Source: Halichoerus grypus | Taxonomy: Eukaryota; Chordata; Mammalia; Carnivora; Phocidae | Direction of reading: 5' to 3' | NCBI RefSeq assembly: GCF_964656455.1 | Contig: NC_135718.1 | Coordinates: forward strand, 50,497,008 to 50,561,007 | DNA: 64,000 nt | In this document: piece after piece, positions 46,050 to 55,930 of the stretch | Position numbering within the stretch: position 1 is the stretch's first letter | Layout of the letters: the number at the start of each line of letters is the position of its first letter | Position numbers and translations under genes: made by a program | The notes under the pieces: model-generated | What the model was told of the DNA's origin: nothing | The model's input: the letters and a program-made list of their open reading frames with translations, nothing else | Databases searched by the model: none

Positions 46050-46626
46050 CAGTGTTGCTATTTTGGCCAAACTGTTATGTCTCGAACAAGAGTAAGAAAA
46101 AACTTTTCACTTTGCCTTTACTTATTCCTTCTTCACGCTCTTCCTTTATTTAGATCTGATTCCTTCTCCAGCTTTACTGAGATATAATTGACTTATACCG
46201 CTGTGTAAGTTTAACAAGTACAATGTGATAACTTAATACACATATACTGGGAACTGTTACCCACAACAATGTTAACACATCCTTCACCTCACATAATTAC
46301 CATTTTGTTGAGAACATTAGTGCTCTACTCTCACATCAACTTTAAAAGTATACAATATTTTTAACTATAGTCACCGTGCTGTACATTAGATCCCCTGAAC
46401 CTATTCACCTTTTAACTGAAAGTTTGTACCCTTCAACCAACATCTCCCAATTTCCCCCATCCCTCAGCCCCTGGGAACTACCGGTCTACTGTTCCTATGA
46501 ATTTGATGGGTTTTTGTATAAGTAAGATCATACAGTATTTGTCTTTTTCTATCGGACTCATTTTACTTAGCATAATGCCCCCAAAGTCCATTCATGTTGT
46601 CACAAATGATAGGAATTCCTTTTTTT

Positions 46627-46812
46627 TTTTGAAAGATTTTATTTATTTGACAGAGACACAGTGAGAGAGGGAACACAAGCAGGAGGAGTGGGAGAGGGAG
46701 AAGCAGGTTTCCCGCTGAGCAGGGAGCCCAACACGGGGCTCCATCCCAGAACCCTGGGATCATGACCCAAGCCGAAGGCAGACGCTTAACAACTGAGCCC
46801 CCCAGGCGCCCC
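46627..46812 (-). mobile_element. Can-SINE (SINEC), antisense, young
   Basis: The T-rich tail is at the left and the head CAGGCGCCCC at the right (GAGCCCCCCAGGCGCCCC). The TSD AGGAATTCCTTTTTT is at 46611-46626 and 46813-46828. Low divergence. Confidence 0.95.
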
Positions 46813-46887
46813 AGGAATTCCTTTTTTATGGCTAATATTTCACTGTGTGTATATTTATCACAGTTATCCATTAATCCATCAATGGAC

Positions 46888-47054
46888 ATTTTTAGGGGGC
46901 AGAGGGGCACAGGGACAGGGAGAGAGAGAATCTTAAGCAGGCTCCATGCCCAGTGCAGAGGCCAACATGGGGCTCAATCTCATGACCCTGAGATTGTGAC
47001 CTGAGCCAAAATCAAGAGTTGAACACTTAACTGACTGAGCCACTGAGGCGCCCC
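46888..47054 (-). mobile_element. Can-SINE, antisense, older type
   Basis: The head GAGCCACTGAGGCGCCCC is at the right and the body has ATCAAGAGTTGAACACTTAA. The 13-bp TSD TCCATCAATGGAC is perfect at 46875-46887 and 47055-47067. It is only 75 bp from the previous SINE in the same orientation. Confidence 0.93.
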
Positions 47055-47663
47055 TCCATCAATGGACTCAAATTGTTTTCATGTCTTGGCTACTGTGAAT
47101 AATGCTTCAATGAACATGGGAGTGCAGACATCCCTTCAAGATAACAATTTCATCTCTTTCAAATTTACACCCAAAAATGGGATTGCTGGATCATAGGATC
47201 ATAGAGTTCTATTTTTAATTTTTTGAGGACCCTCCATACTGTTTTTACATAGTGGCTGTACCAATTTTCATTCCCATTAACAGTGCATCAGGGTTCCCTT
47301 TTCTCCACATCCTCACCAGCATCTGTGGGGTTTTTTTGTTTGGTTTGGCAATAGCCATTCTAACAGGTGTGAGGTGATAGTTCATTGTAGTTTTGATTTC
47401 CATTTCCCTGATGACTGGTGATGTTGCATACCTTTTCAGGTACCTGTTGGCCATTTGTAGGTCGTCTTTGTAAAAATTTCTATTCAAATCCTCTGCCCAC
47501 TTAATTGGATTATTTGGGTTTTGGGTTTTTTGGGTTTTTTTTTTTATTTTTTACTATTGAGTTATAGAAATTCCTTACATTTTGGGTATTAACCCCTTAT
47601 CAAATATATGGTTTGCAATTATTTTTCCAATTCTGTAGGTTGCCTTTTCATTTTGTTCATTGT

Positions 47664-47897
47664 TTATTTTGCTATATAGAAGCTTTTTAGTTTCATGTAG
47701 TTCCACTTGTTGATTTTTGCTTTTGTTGCTCGTGCTTTTGTTGTCAGAACCAAAAAATCATTGCCAAGACCAATGTCAGGAAGGTTCTTCTGTGTATATT
47801 CTTCTAGGAGTTTTATAGTTTCAAGTCTGACATTTAACTCCTTACTGTATTGCCAGTTAATTTTTATAAGTGGTATAAGAAAGGGGTTTAATTTCAT
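47664..47897 (-). pseudogene. L1 ORF2 remnant
   Basis: A 77-codon minus stretch with typical ORF2 text (LLEEYTQKNLPDIGLGND, ATKAKINKWNYMKLKSFY) from the region after the RT domain. It keeps good similarity but ends at stops. Confidence 0.85.
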
Positions 47898-48374
47898 TCT
47901 TTTGCATAAAGCTATCCAGTATTCCTAACATAATTTATTGAAAAACCTATCCTTTCCCCATTGAGTATTCTTGGCTCCCTCATCAAATATTAGTTAGCCA
48001 TATACGTATGGGTTTATTTCTGGGCTCTCAACTCTGTTCCACTGGTATGCCAGTACCATACTGTCTTGATTACTACAGCTTTGTAATGCAGTTTGAAATC
48101 AGGAAGTATGATGCCTCCAGTTTTGTTCTTTCTCAAAGACTGCTTTGGTTATTCAGAGTTTTTGTGGTTCCGTAACAATTATCTGTTCTGTAACAGGATT
48201 ATCTTTTCTACTTCTGTGACAATTGCCATTGGAATTACATTCAATCTACAGATGGCTTGGGGTAGTATCCATGAACAAAGGTTATCTTTTCATTTATTTA
48301 GGTTTTCTTAAATTTCTTTCATAAATGTCATAGTTTCTAGTGTATAAATCTAACTTTCTTGGTTAAATTTATTC

Positions 48375-48707
48375 CTATTTTACTCTTTTTGATATTATTG
48401 TAAATGGGATAATATCCTTTATTTCTTTTTCAGATAGCTCATTGTTAGTATAAAGAAATATGTATGTTGATTTTGTATCCTGATTACTAATCTGTTTATG
48501 AAGTCGAAATTTTTTGGTGGAGACTTCAGGATTTTCTGTATACAAGATCATGTCATCAGCAAACAGGAAATTTTTTTTTTCCTGATTCAGAGGCCTTTTC
48601 TTTTTCTTGCCTAATTGCTCTGGGAAAGACTTCCAGTATGTGTTGAATAGAAATGTTGAGAGAGAGCACCCTTGTCTAGTTCCTGATCTCAATGGCAAAG
48701 CTTTCAA
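48375..48707 (-). pseudogene. L1 ORF2 reverse transcriptase remnant with FADD motif
   Basis: A 110-codon minus stretch that reads [18 protein letters not shown] followed by the catalytic box FLFADDMILYTE. The FADD aspartates are those that bind metal in L1 reverse transcriptase. The frame is open over the core but truncated at both ends, so the element is dead. Confidence 0.88.
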
Positions 48708-49504
48708 ACTTTCACCGTTGAGTATGAGGTCAATGTGAGCTTGTCAAATATGGCCTTTATTATGTTAAAGGATAATCCTTCTATACTCAATTTATTGATA
48801 GCTTTTATTATGAAAGGAGGTTGAATTTTGTTGAATGCTTTTTCTGCATCTACTGAGATGCAGATCCAAGTTTGGAGCTGTTATCACACTCCTCTCTAAA
48901 GAAGTTGTTTTAACCTGTATTATAAGTCAGGTCTACTGGCAACAAATCTCAATTTTTGTCTGAGAAAGTACTGTTCCTTCACTTGTGAAGGATAATTTCA
49001 TAGGGTACAGAATCCTAGGTTGGGATTTTTATTTCCCCACAACATTTTAAATATTTTATTCCACACTCTTGTTTGCATAGTTTCTAAGGAGAAGTTGGAT
49101 AGAATGCTTATCTTTGCTTCTTTGTGGGTTTTTTTTCCTTTTGGCTGCTTTCAAGATTTTCTTTCTTTGATTTTCTTTAGTTTGAAAATGAGATAGCTAG
49201 ATGTAGTCCTTGGTGGTGGTGGTGGTGGTTTTGGCATTTATCCTACCTTGTGTTCTTCGAACTTCCTCAATCTGTGGTTCAGTATCTGACATCAATTTAG
49301 GGGAAATTCTCAGTAATTATTGTTTCAAATGTTTCTTCTCATTCCTCTCCTTCTGGTGTTCCTGTTACAGGTATGTTATACCTTTTGTAGTTGTCCCACA
49401 GCTCTGTTATTTTGTCTTTTTTCTCTTTGCTTTTCACAGTTTTGGAGGTTTCTACTTCATTATCATCAAGGTCAGATATTCTTTCCTCAGCTGTGTCCAG
49501 TCTA

Positions 49505-49537
49505 AATAAATCTTTAAAAAATTGCCTTTGGGCTTAT
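49505..49537. other. Micro-inversion of a SINE tail and its target duplication
   Basis: The 33 bp read in the opposite orientation to their surroundings: AATAAATCTTTAAAAAATT is a plus-strand SINE tail, followed by GCCTTTGGGCTT, the reverse complement of the right flank AAGCCCAAAG (49724-49733). Flipping the segment restores a normal antisense SINE: target copy, then TTTTTTAAAGATTTATT, joined to TAGTATTCACTTGAGAGAGA. The ends carry a 3-bp inverted repeat, CTA (49502-49504) and TAG (49538-49540). Confidence 0.8.
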
Positions 49538-49723
49538 TAGTATTCACTTGAGAGAGAGAGAGCATGCATGCAGCAGGGAGAGGCAGAGGGAGAAAGAGTC
49601 CTAAGCAGACTCTACATTGAGCACAGATACTGACACATACCTCAATATCACAATCCTGAGATCAGGAACCTGAGCCAAAACCAAGAGTCACACATTCAAC
49701 CAACTGTGCCACCCAGGGACCCC
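49538..49723 (-). mobile_element. Can-SINE, antisense, older; tail inverted
   Basis: The body has CAGGGAGAGGCAGAGGGAGA and AACCTGAGCCAAAACCAAGA, with the head at the right (GTGCCACCCAGGGACCCC). The right target copy is AAGCCCAAAG at 49724-49733. The left copy is found only in inverted form (49526-49535) because of the adjoining micro-inversion. Confidence 0.88.
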
Positions 49724-50690
49724 AAGCCCAAAGAGCATTCTTCATTTCTCTTAAGTATTTTTGATCTCTAGCATTTTTTTGGTTCTTAGAATTTCCAGGT
49801 CTCTGCTTACATTGCCCATCTGTTCCTCCATGAAGTCTACTTTGTCCATTAGAGCCCTTAGTGCATTAATCAGTTTTAAATTCCTTGTCTGATAATTCCA
49901 ACATCCCTGCCACAATCAAGTCTTGCTTGGTCTCTTCCAACTGTCTTATGCTTTTCAGTATTTCTTGCAAGTGTTTCTTGATAACTGGGCATAATGCACT
50001 GGGTAAAAAGAACTGCTGTAAATAGGCCTTTAGTAACACATGGAGGAAAGGGAAACATTTTATAATCCTATTAGATTCCCATCTTTTAGTTTCAGAGCAC
50101 GTGCCTCTAGACTGAACTTCACATGTGTTTCTCAGGTGTTTGTAGACAGGCTGACTAGAGTAGGCTGAATGTGGGCATGTCCCTTCTTCCAGGTAAATTA
50201 GGCTCTGGTGAATTCTCCTAAGGAAAGATTTTAAGTACAGAAGGCTCTGTCATGTTTCAAAAATAGTTCCATTCCCCCTACCCCCTGCCAGAAGTACAAT
50301 GGGATTTTCCTCTTTATTTAATATGAGAACCTGGTAGAGATCCAGGAAGTAAAATACACAAAAGTGTGGGAGCCCCCTGGTGACTGGGTGCCCCTGGAAT
50401 TATTAACTGTGAATTGTCCACATTATACCTCCAGCAATTCATCAATTACAATTGAGGTTTCTATACCCAGGTGCTGGTTCCCAGGGATGTTGCTGCTCTG
50501 GTATGTTGTGATTCTCGGCATTTGTCTGTCAATCTCTCCAATTTAGGAGGCAGTTCACCCTGTGCCCTCACTTCTCTTATGGATCTAAGTAAAGCTATTT
50601 TCCAATTTTTTCAACTTTTTACTTTTTGTTATCATGCACCAGACTTCCAAGCTTGTTACAGGCTGGACCAGAAACCTGAAGTCTTTATTC

Positions 50691-51262
50691 TTAATTGAGG
50701 TAAAATTCTTATTACACACAATTAACCACTTTCAACAATTCAGGAGCATTTATTACATTCACAATGTTGTGCAAACATCACCCTTATCTAGTTCCAAAAC
50801 CTTTTTTTTTTTTTTTGGAGGGAGGGAGGGAGGGAATCTTTTACTGAGGGGCTTCAGGGTAAAGTCAAAGGTCTGGGAGGACAATGAGCTCCAACATCCT
50901 CAGCCTGGCCAGAAATTCCCCAGTTCCACAGTCACCAAGAAGCATCATCATTATCTTAAAAGGAAACCCCATACTCATTAAGCAGTCACTTCCTTCCCTC
51001 ACCCAACCCCTGGCAGCCACTAATCTTTATCTGTGTGGATTTACCTTATGTTCTGGATATTTCATATAAATGAAAAAAATATCTGATCTTTTGTGACTGG
51101 CTTCTTTCACTTGGCATAATGTTTTTAAAGTTCATCATGTTGTAGCATGGATCAGTACTCCATTCCTTTTTAAGGTTGAGTAATATCCCATGATACAGAT
51201 ACACCACATTTTGTTTATTCATTCACCCATTCATGTACATCCTGTGCCTTTTTCCTGTCATC
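50691..51262 (-). mobile_element. Antisense L1 3' end (L1M class)
   Basis: It starts with 3' UTR text read backwards (TGAGGTAAAATTCTTATTAC, ATTCACAATGTTGTGCAAAC), continues CCCCATACTCATTAAGCAGT, CTGGATATTTCATATAAATG and ATGTTGTAGCATGGATCAGT, and stops near 51262. The right end is 5' truncation. A poly(T)-led foreign piece sits at 50802-50942. Confidence 0.8.
50802..50942 (-). pseudogene. Possible processed mRNA 3'-end fragment of unknown origin
   Basis: The L1 3' UTR text is broken by about 140 foreign bases led by a T15 run. On the minus strand the piece ends in an A15 tail, preceded by a CCCTCCCTCCC stretch and AGTAAA, a known variant poly(A) signal, about 20-25 nt before the tail. The upstream 100 bp match no SINE or LINE that I know. 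One minus frame reads FLVTVELGNFWPG then a stop; another reads on to a later stop. I do not recognise a parent gene. No clear TSD was found. It could also be an unknown tailed repeat. Confidence 0.45.
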
Positions 51263-51774
51263 CAGAATAGCAATTCTAAAATGTCCTCAGAGAGGCCAGA
51301 TCATCCTCAGCAAGACCCCTCTTGGGCCCAGCCACTTTGAACATACATATTCTGAACAGACATGAGAAGGACCATCTATCTGCTCCAGCCCCTCCAGATG
51401 AGGACACTAGTCTTCCCCATACCAGAGACAGAAGAACATGTGACATTTGGAGACTGACATTTGGGGGTTTGTTGTTAGGTTTAAAGAGATAGAAAAGTGG
51501 TAGAATTTTCTTCTCTTGGAAACCCAGGAGAAAGGGGGGAAAAAAGTAAAAGGAGGTTGCTTTGAATTAATTGTACCACAGGCACGAGTAAAGCTAAGTT
51601 TTAGAGTGTATATTCTGGAGAACTGAGAAATATCCCTGTAATAGAAACAATCACTCTTTAATTATAACAATTAGGGTGATTCCACAAGCTCAAAAAAGCT
51701 CCTAAAAAAAAAACTACCAAGAGAAACGTGTTTGGTTTTACCACCTGATATCTTGCCCATAGTCAAAGGCAGAA
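51263..51774. other. Unassigned sequence
   Basis: No gene seen. An older repeat could be hidden, but nothing is diagnostic. Confidence 0.4.
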
Positions 51775-52235
51775 AAATGCCTACCCCCCGCCCCCTGCAA
51801 GATGTCCATGTCCTAGTTCCTAGAACCTGCGGATCTGTTACCTTACATGGCAAAACGGACTTTGCTGATGTGTTTAGATGAAGGATCTTGCAATAGGGAG
51901 ATGACCCTGGATTATCAAGGGTCCTTTATAAGACGGAGCCCAAAGGTCTGAATCAGAGAAGGAGATATGAAAACAAAAGCAGAGCTCAGAGTGATGCAAG
52001 GCCCCAAAGCCAAGGAATGTGGGCAAGCCCTTAGAAACTGGAAGGATAAGGTAACAAATTCTTCCCTAGAGCATCTGTGAAAAACACAGGCCTACTAATA
52101 CTTTGATTTTAGCTCAGTAAGACCCATTTTGGACTTCTGACCTCCACACAGTAAGACACACAGTAAGTTTGTGTTGTTTTAAGCAAGTGAGTTTGTGGTC
52201 ATTTGTTTCAGAAGCAATAGGAAACTAATATACCC
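51775..52235 (+). mobile_element. MaLR-type (MLT1-like) solo LTR
   Basis: The text runs GCAAGATGTCCATGTCCTAG, TGTTACCTTACATGGCAAAA, GACTTTGCTGATGTGTTTAG, GACCCTGGATTATCAAGGGT, GAGTGATGCAAGGCCCC, CAGTAAGACCCATTTTGGAC and a final GTTGTTTTAAGCAAGTGAGT with AATAGGAAACTAATATACC. This is the familiar order of an old mammalian ERVL-MaLR LTR. No internal retroviral gene region lies beside it, so it is a solo LTR from recombination. Family naming is from memory. Confidence 0.65.
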
Positions 52236-54734
52236 ATCTAGAATATCCAGCCATTTAACAAGCAATCACCAACATGTAGAAACACTGAGAAGTCAGACTT
52301 TTCCATGGGGATGGTGTTCGTGTCTTCATGATGAAAATGTGGTGTCTGCATGTTAGAAAGCCAACACACAGGAGGGAGAAAGGGAGGAAACACACAAGGA
52401 AACCTGGAATAAGAAGCAAAATTTAGCCCTGAAGTTTGTTACACTAGAAGGAGGAAAAAAAAATCTGAAGGATCACAAATTTTTCACATCTGCCATAAAA
52501 CATTTCACAGCACCTTCAAATCAGATGGGCCCTGGTGAAAGGTTTTAACAAGCCAATACCCCGTGTGGTAAGGCTCAGAAAACGAACTTTCAATTCTCTT
52601 AATTTTCCAGTTAAATGAATCTGATTTTCTCCACAGAGAGGGAATTAAACTCCCCCAAACCAAGAAAATCCCCTTTCCACATAATAACTGATACAGTAAA
52701 GATAAAACTTGGCTATGTAATGGTCTCATTACTCTCGTTGCAAACCATCTGTCAAATTTTGTTTAACAAGTAGAGTAAATTCAAGAGAAATAAATAACAG
52801 TTGTCTGAAACCCTCATGTCCACACAGGTATACTTTAAATGAGCTATGCTTGACATAAAGCACGTGCACACACACGTACGCGCGCGCGCGCACACACACA
52901 CACACTCTTTCTCAATTTCCTGGCAATGCACTCTTGCTTAAATACACAACCATCAAGCACAGAGAGGGATGCAAATCATTCCTCCTCCTCCCCCTCCTCC
53001 TCCACTCCCTCCCATCTTGCTCCTCTGAGAACTCAGACCCAAACCAGTTCTGCTCCTTCCCAGCTGCCAGTTCCCAAGAACACTCACAACCCGTAGTCCT
53101 CCTAAAACAAACAGCACATAAATCAGCAACAAAAACTAACTCAACTTCAAACCCAGGCCATTCCAACATTAATAGTGCCTTTGTTGTCAATAAACCTCAA
53201 TTTGACTTCTCCTATTTTTATGTGTATTTTATTTATAAATTACTAATGCTTTTCTTGAAGCAGAATGGTCAAAGTAATAGTCTACACTGAACCACTCCAT
53301 CAGCGGGAAAAGAATAAAAAAAGATATATTTCACATTGAGTAAAGGAGAGAGAACTATTAGCTGTGAATATACAGGCATTTCCTAATTCTGCTTGATCTC
53401 CAGTACCTATACTCCCCCCCCCACCACCTCCTCGGAAGGAGCGAGGACCATGTGGACTCCATGCTGTAGTCAATCAAACAGATAGAAAGTAGAAGTAACA
53501 GCCCTGAGGAGCCATTCTCTCAAGCTGTGCCTATTCTTCAGAGGCTAGAGTATTGATAGATTTGTCCACACTGGTAGACGTGTAGAGGTGGTGGTAGTGG
53601 TTTTATACTAAGTGAGAAAGTACTATAAGCCAGGTACATGACAGAACCCTTCAGCTCCTGAGGAATGCTAACAGCTTTCAGAAGCAATAGCTCTTTCTTT
53701 CCCCAACTTCAGAGGAGATGGAAGAGTGAGCTGTTCACAGAGGAAAGCAGAAGAGGAAGAAGCCAGTATTTAATATGAAGTTCCACTTCTTTCTTGGCCC
53801 AGAAACCACGAAGACCCAATTTTCTCCTGCAGGGAGCTCTGGATCTAATGGGTTTGGAAGATGAAGTGCCTCATATGAAGGGAATAGAGAAAAAGGATGG
53901 CAAGCCAGGTTTTTTCAAGCCATCCAGAGACTTTCAGATTTCTGGCTCAAATGGTTGAAAACATGGGTTGCTTATACAAAACTTGGGAGATACTGAGAAC
54001 CATTACATGGACAGGTAATGTCTGTCATATTGGGATGGGGACAACAGCCCCTGAAATGCCAAGGCCTTCCCCAAGCTGGCCCCATCTGCAAACAGACACG
54101 TAGGGTCCCACCTTCCATCACAGGTTCATGGCAGGTAAGAGCAGGAAGGCACCTGAGACATGGCCTTATCCAACCACTCACTCAGGAATGGCTCACAGTC
54201 CCACAATATGTTAAGGGGTAAAGTTACAACCAGAATCCTGGTTTTCTCACTCCTCCTGTATTTCATTTTCAATCCAAAAATGTTGGAGCTCCTCCCAAAG
54301 TTAATGGAAGAGGTGCAAGTGAGGATATAGTGAGAGCAGGGAAGGAAGGGGGGCTCTGCTACAGTGCCAACTGCCCTCTCTTTTTCCTCCATGGATCCAG
54401 CTAAGAAATAAGCAGATACAAACTTAGACCAGTACCCTGGCCCTCTAGGCATGTATGTGGCTATTTCAGAGAAGGATCCACTTTCCTGCTTCAGAGACCA
54501 TGCCAGCCCTATCCTTGCAAGGCTTGCTCAGCTCCTCCCACCAACCTCCCTTCCATCTCTACGACCAACATCCCCTCCTCTTTCTGCCTTGCCATCAGAC
54601 CAGCCTCCTCCCCTTCCCCACAAGAACTCTCACATACCATCATCTATTCAGTAGACTAACAGAGAAAACTCACACTTAGGAGGACAAGTTGATGGGCACG
54701 GAGGGTTGCAGCTTGAAGCTGGTAGATTTGCCCC
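52236..54734. other. Repeat-poor unassigned region
   Basis: About 2.5 kb without a nameable transposon. It contains the alternating CA/CG tract at 52860 and a CCT-rich polypyrimidine stretch at about 52980-53015. Chance frames on both strands (52912-53290, 53897-54452) lack recognisable domains. Confidence 0.4.
52860..52905. repeat. 46-bp alternating purine-pyrimidine (CA/CG) tract
   Basis: Every base alternates purine and pyrimidine over 46 bp: GCACGTGCACACACACGTAC, then (GC)n about 52879-52890, then (AC)n. The (CG)6 core is the strongest known Z-DNA-forming sequence type. Confidence 0.9.
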
Positions 54735-54860
54735 ATCCAAATCTCGCTCATCCTTCAGAACGCAGCTCAATTTCCACCCCTTCTGCAAGAAGCCTCTCTT
54801 GTATCTTCCTGTGTTTAGACATCTTGGATAACCAACCCTACCCTCTGCCAGTGCTCCAAA
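54735..54860 (+). mobile_element. L2 fragment, sense
   Basis: The phrase CTCATCCTTCAGAACGCAGC-TCAATTTCCACC followed by TTCTGCAAGAAGCCTCTCTT is the L2 'catccttcaagactcagctc...ccaggaagccttcc' box. Confidence 0.65.
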
Positions 54861-55227
54861 GTAATCCTAACAGCCAACAGCGCAAAACTTTGTGAGATAC
54901 AGGACCCCATCTCAGGGACCCACTAGCATCTCTCCTTTTCTTCACTTCTGATACTCTCCTCCCCTGAGCCCAGACAATCTTTCTCTAGGACCCAGAGTCA
55001 GCCAGTGCCTCTATCATCACAATCTTTCACATCTTTTTTCTTATACTTGGGCCTAAACTTTTCAAATTCAAAAGCCAGGATCAGAGTCTCCTGTGTTCTG
55101 CTGTGTCATCACCTAAGTATACATCAAATACTGAAGATGACAGGAAGGGCAAGATGTGCAAAGAAATATAGATTAAAAAAAAACAAGCTCAGTGACAATC
55201 TCAAACTCATTATCCTGTTTTACAAAC
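54861..55227. other. Unassigned sequence
   Basis: Nothing recognised. Confidence 0.35.
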
Positions 55228-55430
55228 CTTTTTTGAGCACCTCTTCTGTGCTGGATATTCTGACAGACATTTTCACTTCTATTCTCGCATTTGAACTTAG
55301 AACAACTCTGTCTCCATATTACAGGTGAATAAATGGCCTCAGATGGCGGATGACCTCCTTAGAGTCACACAGTCCTCGTGCCCTCTGCCTCAAACAGGTG
55401 TACGGGCCTCGGGACTGGAGCTGTGAGCTC
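55228..55430 (-). mobile_element. MIR fragment, antisense
   Basis: Reverse MIR text: TTTGAGCACCTCTTCTGTGC-TGGATATTCT, CATATTACAGGTGAATAAAT-GGCCTCAG and AGAGTCACACAGTCC. Its 5' end faces the sense MIR that follows at 55445. Confidence 0.7.
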
Positions 55431-55478
55431 TTTCAAACGCAGGGTAGTAAGGTACAGCGGTTAAGAGTAAGGGACCAA

Positions 55479-55684
55479 GGGGTGCCTGGGTGGCTCAGTC
55501 GTTAAGCATCTGCCTTCAGCTCAGGTCATGATCCCAGGGTCCTGGGATCGAGCCCCACATCGGGCTCCCTGCTCCGTAGGAAGCCTGCTTCTCCCTCTCC
55601 CACTCCCCCTGCTTGTGTTCCCTCTCTCGCTGTGTCTCTGTCAAATAAATAAATAAAATCTTTAAAAAAAAAAAAAAAAAAAAA
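55479..55684 (+). mobile_element. Can-SINE (SINEC), sense, young, 23-A tail
   Basis: Head GGGGTGCCTGGGTGGCTCAG, full body, AAATAAATAAATAAAATCTT, then a pure A run from 55664 to 55686. The TSD AAGAGTAAGGGACCAA (55463-55478) against AAGAGTGAGGGGCCAA (55685-55700) has two differences. It splits a MIR. Confidence 0.97.
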
Positions 55685-55807
55685 AAGAGTGAGGGGCCAA
55701 ACTTGAACCCCACCACCTACTAGTTGGGTACCTAACTAGGTGACCTCTCTCAGCCTGTTTCCTCATCTGCAAAATAGTGATAACTGTTCAAACCTACTAA
55801 CTTACCT

Positions 55808-55836
55808 CCCCGCCCCCCCACCCCCCCACCCCCCGG
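55808..55836 (-). repeat. C-rich tract; minus-strand G-quadruplex motif
   Basis: The plus strand reads C4 G C7 A C7 A C6 GG. The minus strand therefore has four G-runs of 4-7 with single-base loops, the most stable class of quadruplex motif. It lies in the middle of the MIR at 55445, which has no such tract in its ancestral form. Confidence 0.85.
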
Positions 55837-55930
55837 TGAGTTGTCGTAGAATGAAACAAATATCTGTCGAAGTAATAAGAATTATGTCTGGCTCAGAACG
55901 GACCCTTAATCAGTGCGAGCCGCCACCACC

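Larger units (their letters stand above)
41601..46143 (-). mobile_element. Antisense L1 (L1M class), long and decayed
   Basis: Read on the minus strand, it runs from a 5' region near 46140 through the endonuclease region (about 44870-45560) and the middle and RT region of ORF2 (about 43000-44530) to the ORF2 3' end at 41601. The minus frames 42755-43003, 42889-43086 and 44220-44531 hold L1 ORF2 text such as YVRKLEEYIKSRVKRRKI and KFVWRGKRCRITNTVL. No 3' UTR or A-tail is seen at the left edge. It carries an L1 3' piece (42294) and two SINEs (44674, 45875). Confidence 0.8.
46144..48869 (-). mobile_element. Antisense L1, 3' UTR through RT region
   Basis: It begins with L1 3' UTR text on the minus strand (TTTACTGAGATATAATTGAC, CACATCCTTCACCTCACATA) and passes through the ORF2 3' end (47060-47500) and the RT/thumb region. 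It stops near 48869 in RT text (TGAATGCTTTTTCTGCATCT). Minus frames 47245-47487, 47664-47897 and 48375-48707 hold ORF2 pieces. Two SINEs (46627, 46888) interrupt its 3' part. The endonuclease and N-terminal RT are absent; the junction at 48869 leads into other LINE text. Confidence 0.8.
48870..50690 (-). mobile_element. Antisense L1M/HAL1-class 5' region
   Basis: The same kind of text as 2165-3620, read backwards: GGATAATTTCATAGGGTACA near 48989, CTCATTCCTCTCCTTCTGGT near 49338, TTTCCTCAGCTGTGTCCAGT near 49482 and GACTTCCAAGCTTGTTACAG-GCTGGACCAG near 50641. It may be the 5' part of the element at 46144 with the middle deleted, or a separate copy. A SINE with an inverted tail lies at 49505-49723. 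A (TGG)n run is at about 49210-49232. Confidence 0.6.
55445..55930 (+). mobile_element. MIR, sense, split by a young SINE
   Basis: The head GTACAGCGGTTAAGAGTAAG lies before the SINE and the rest follows it: GGGCCAAACTTGAACCCCAC, CTCAGCCTGTTTCCTCATCT-GCAAAATAGTG, then after a C-rich tract TAGAATGAAACAAATATCTG and GTCTGGCTCAGAACGG. The SINE and the C-tract both arose inside it. Confidence 0.8.

Noticed and set aside
48375..48707. Minus frame with FADD as a functional reverse transcriptase
   Set aside because: It is a truncated piece of a dead L1 ORF2, lacking the upstream RT, the endonuclease and any start context.
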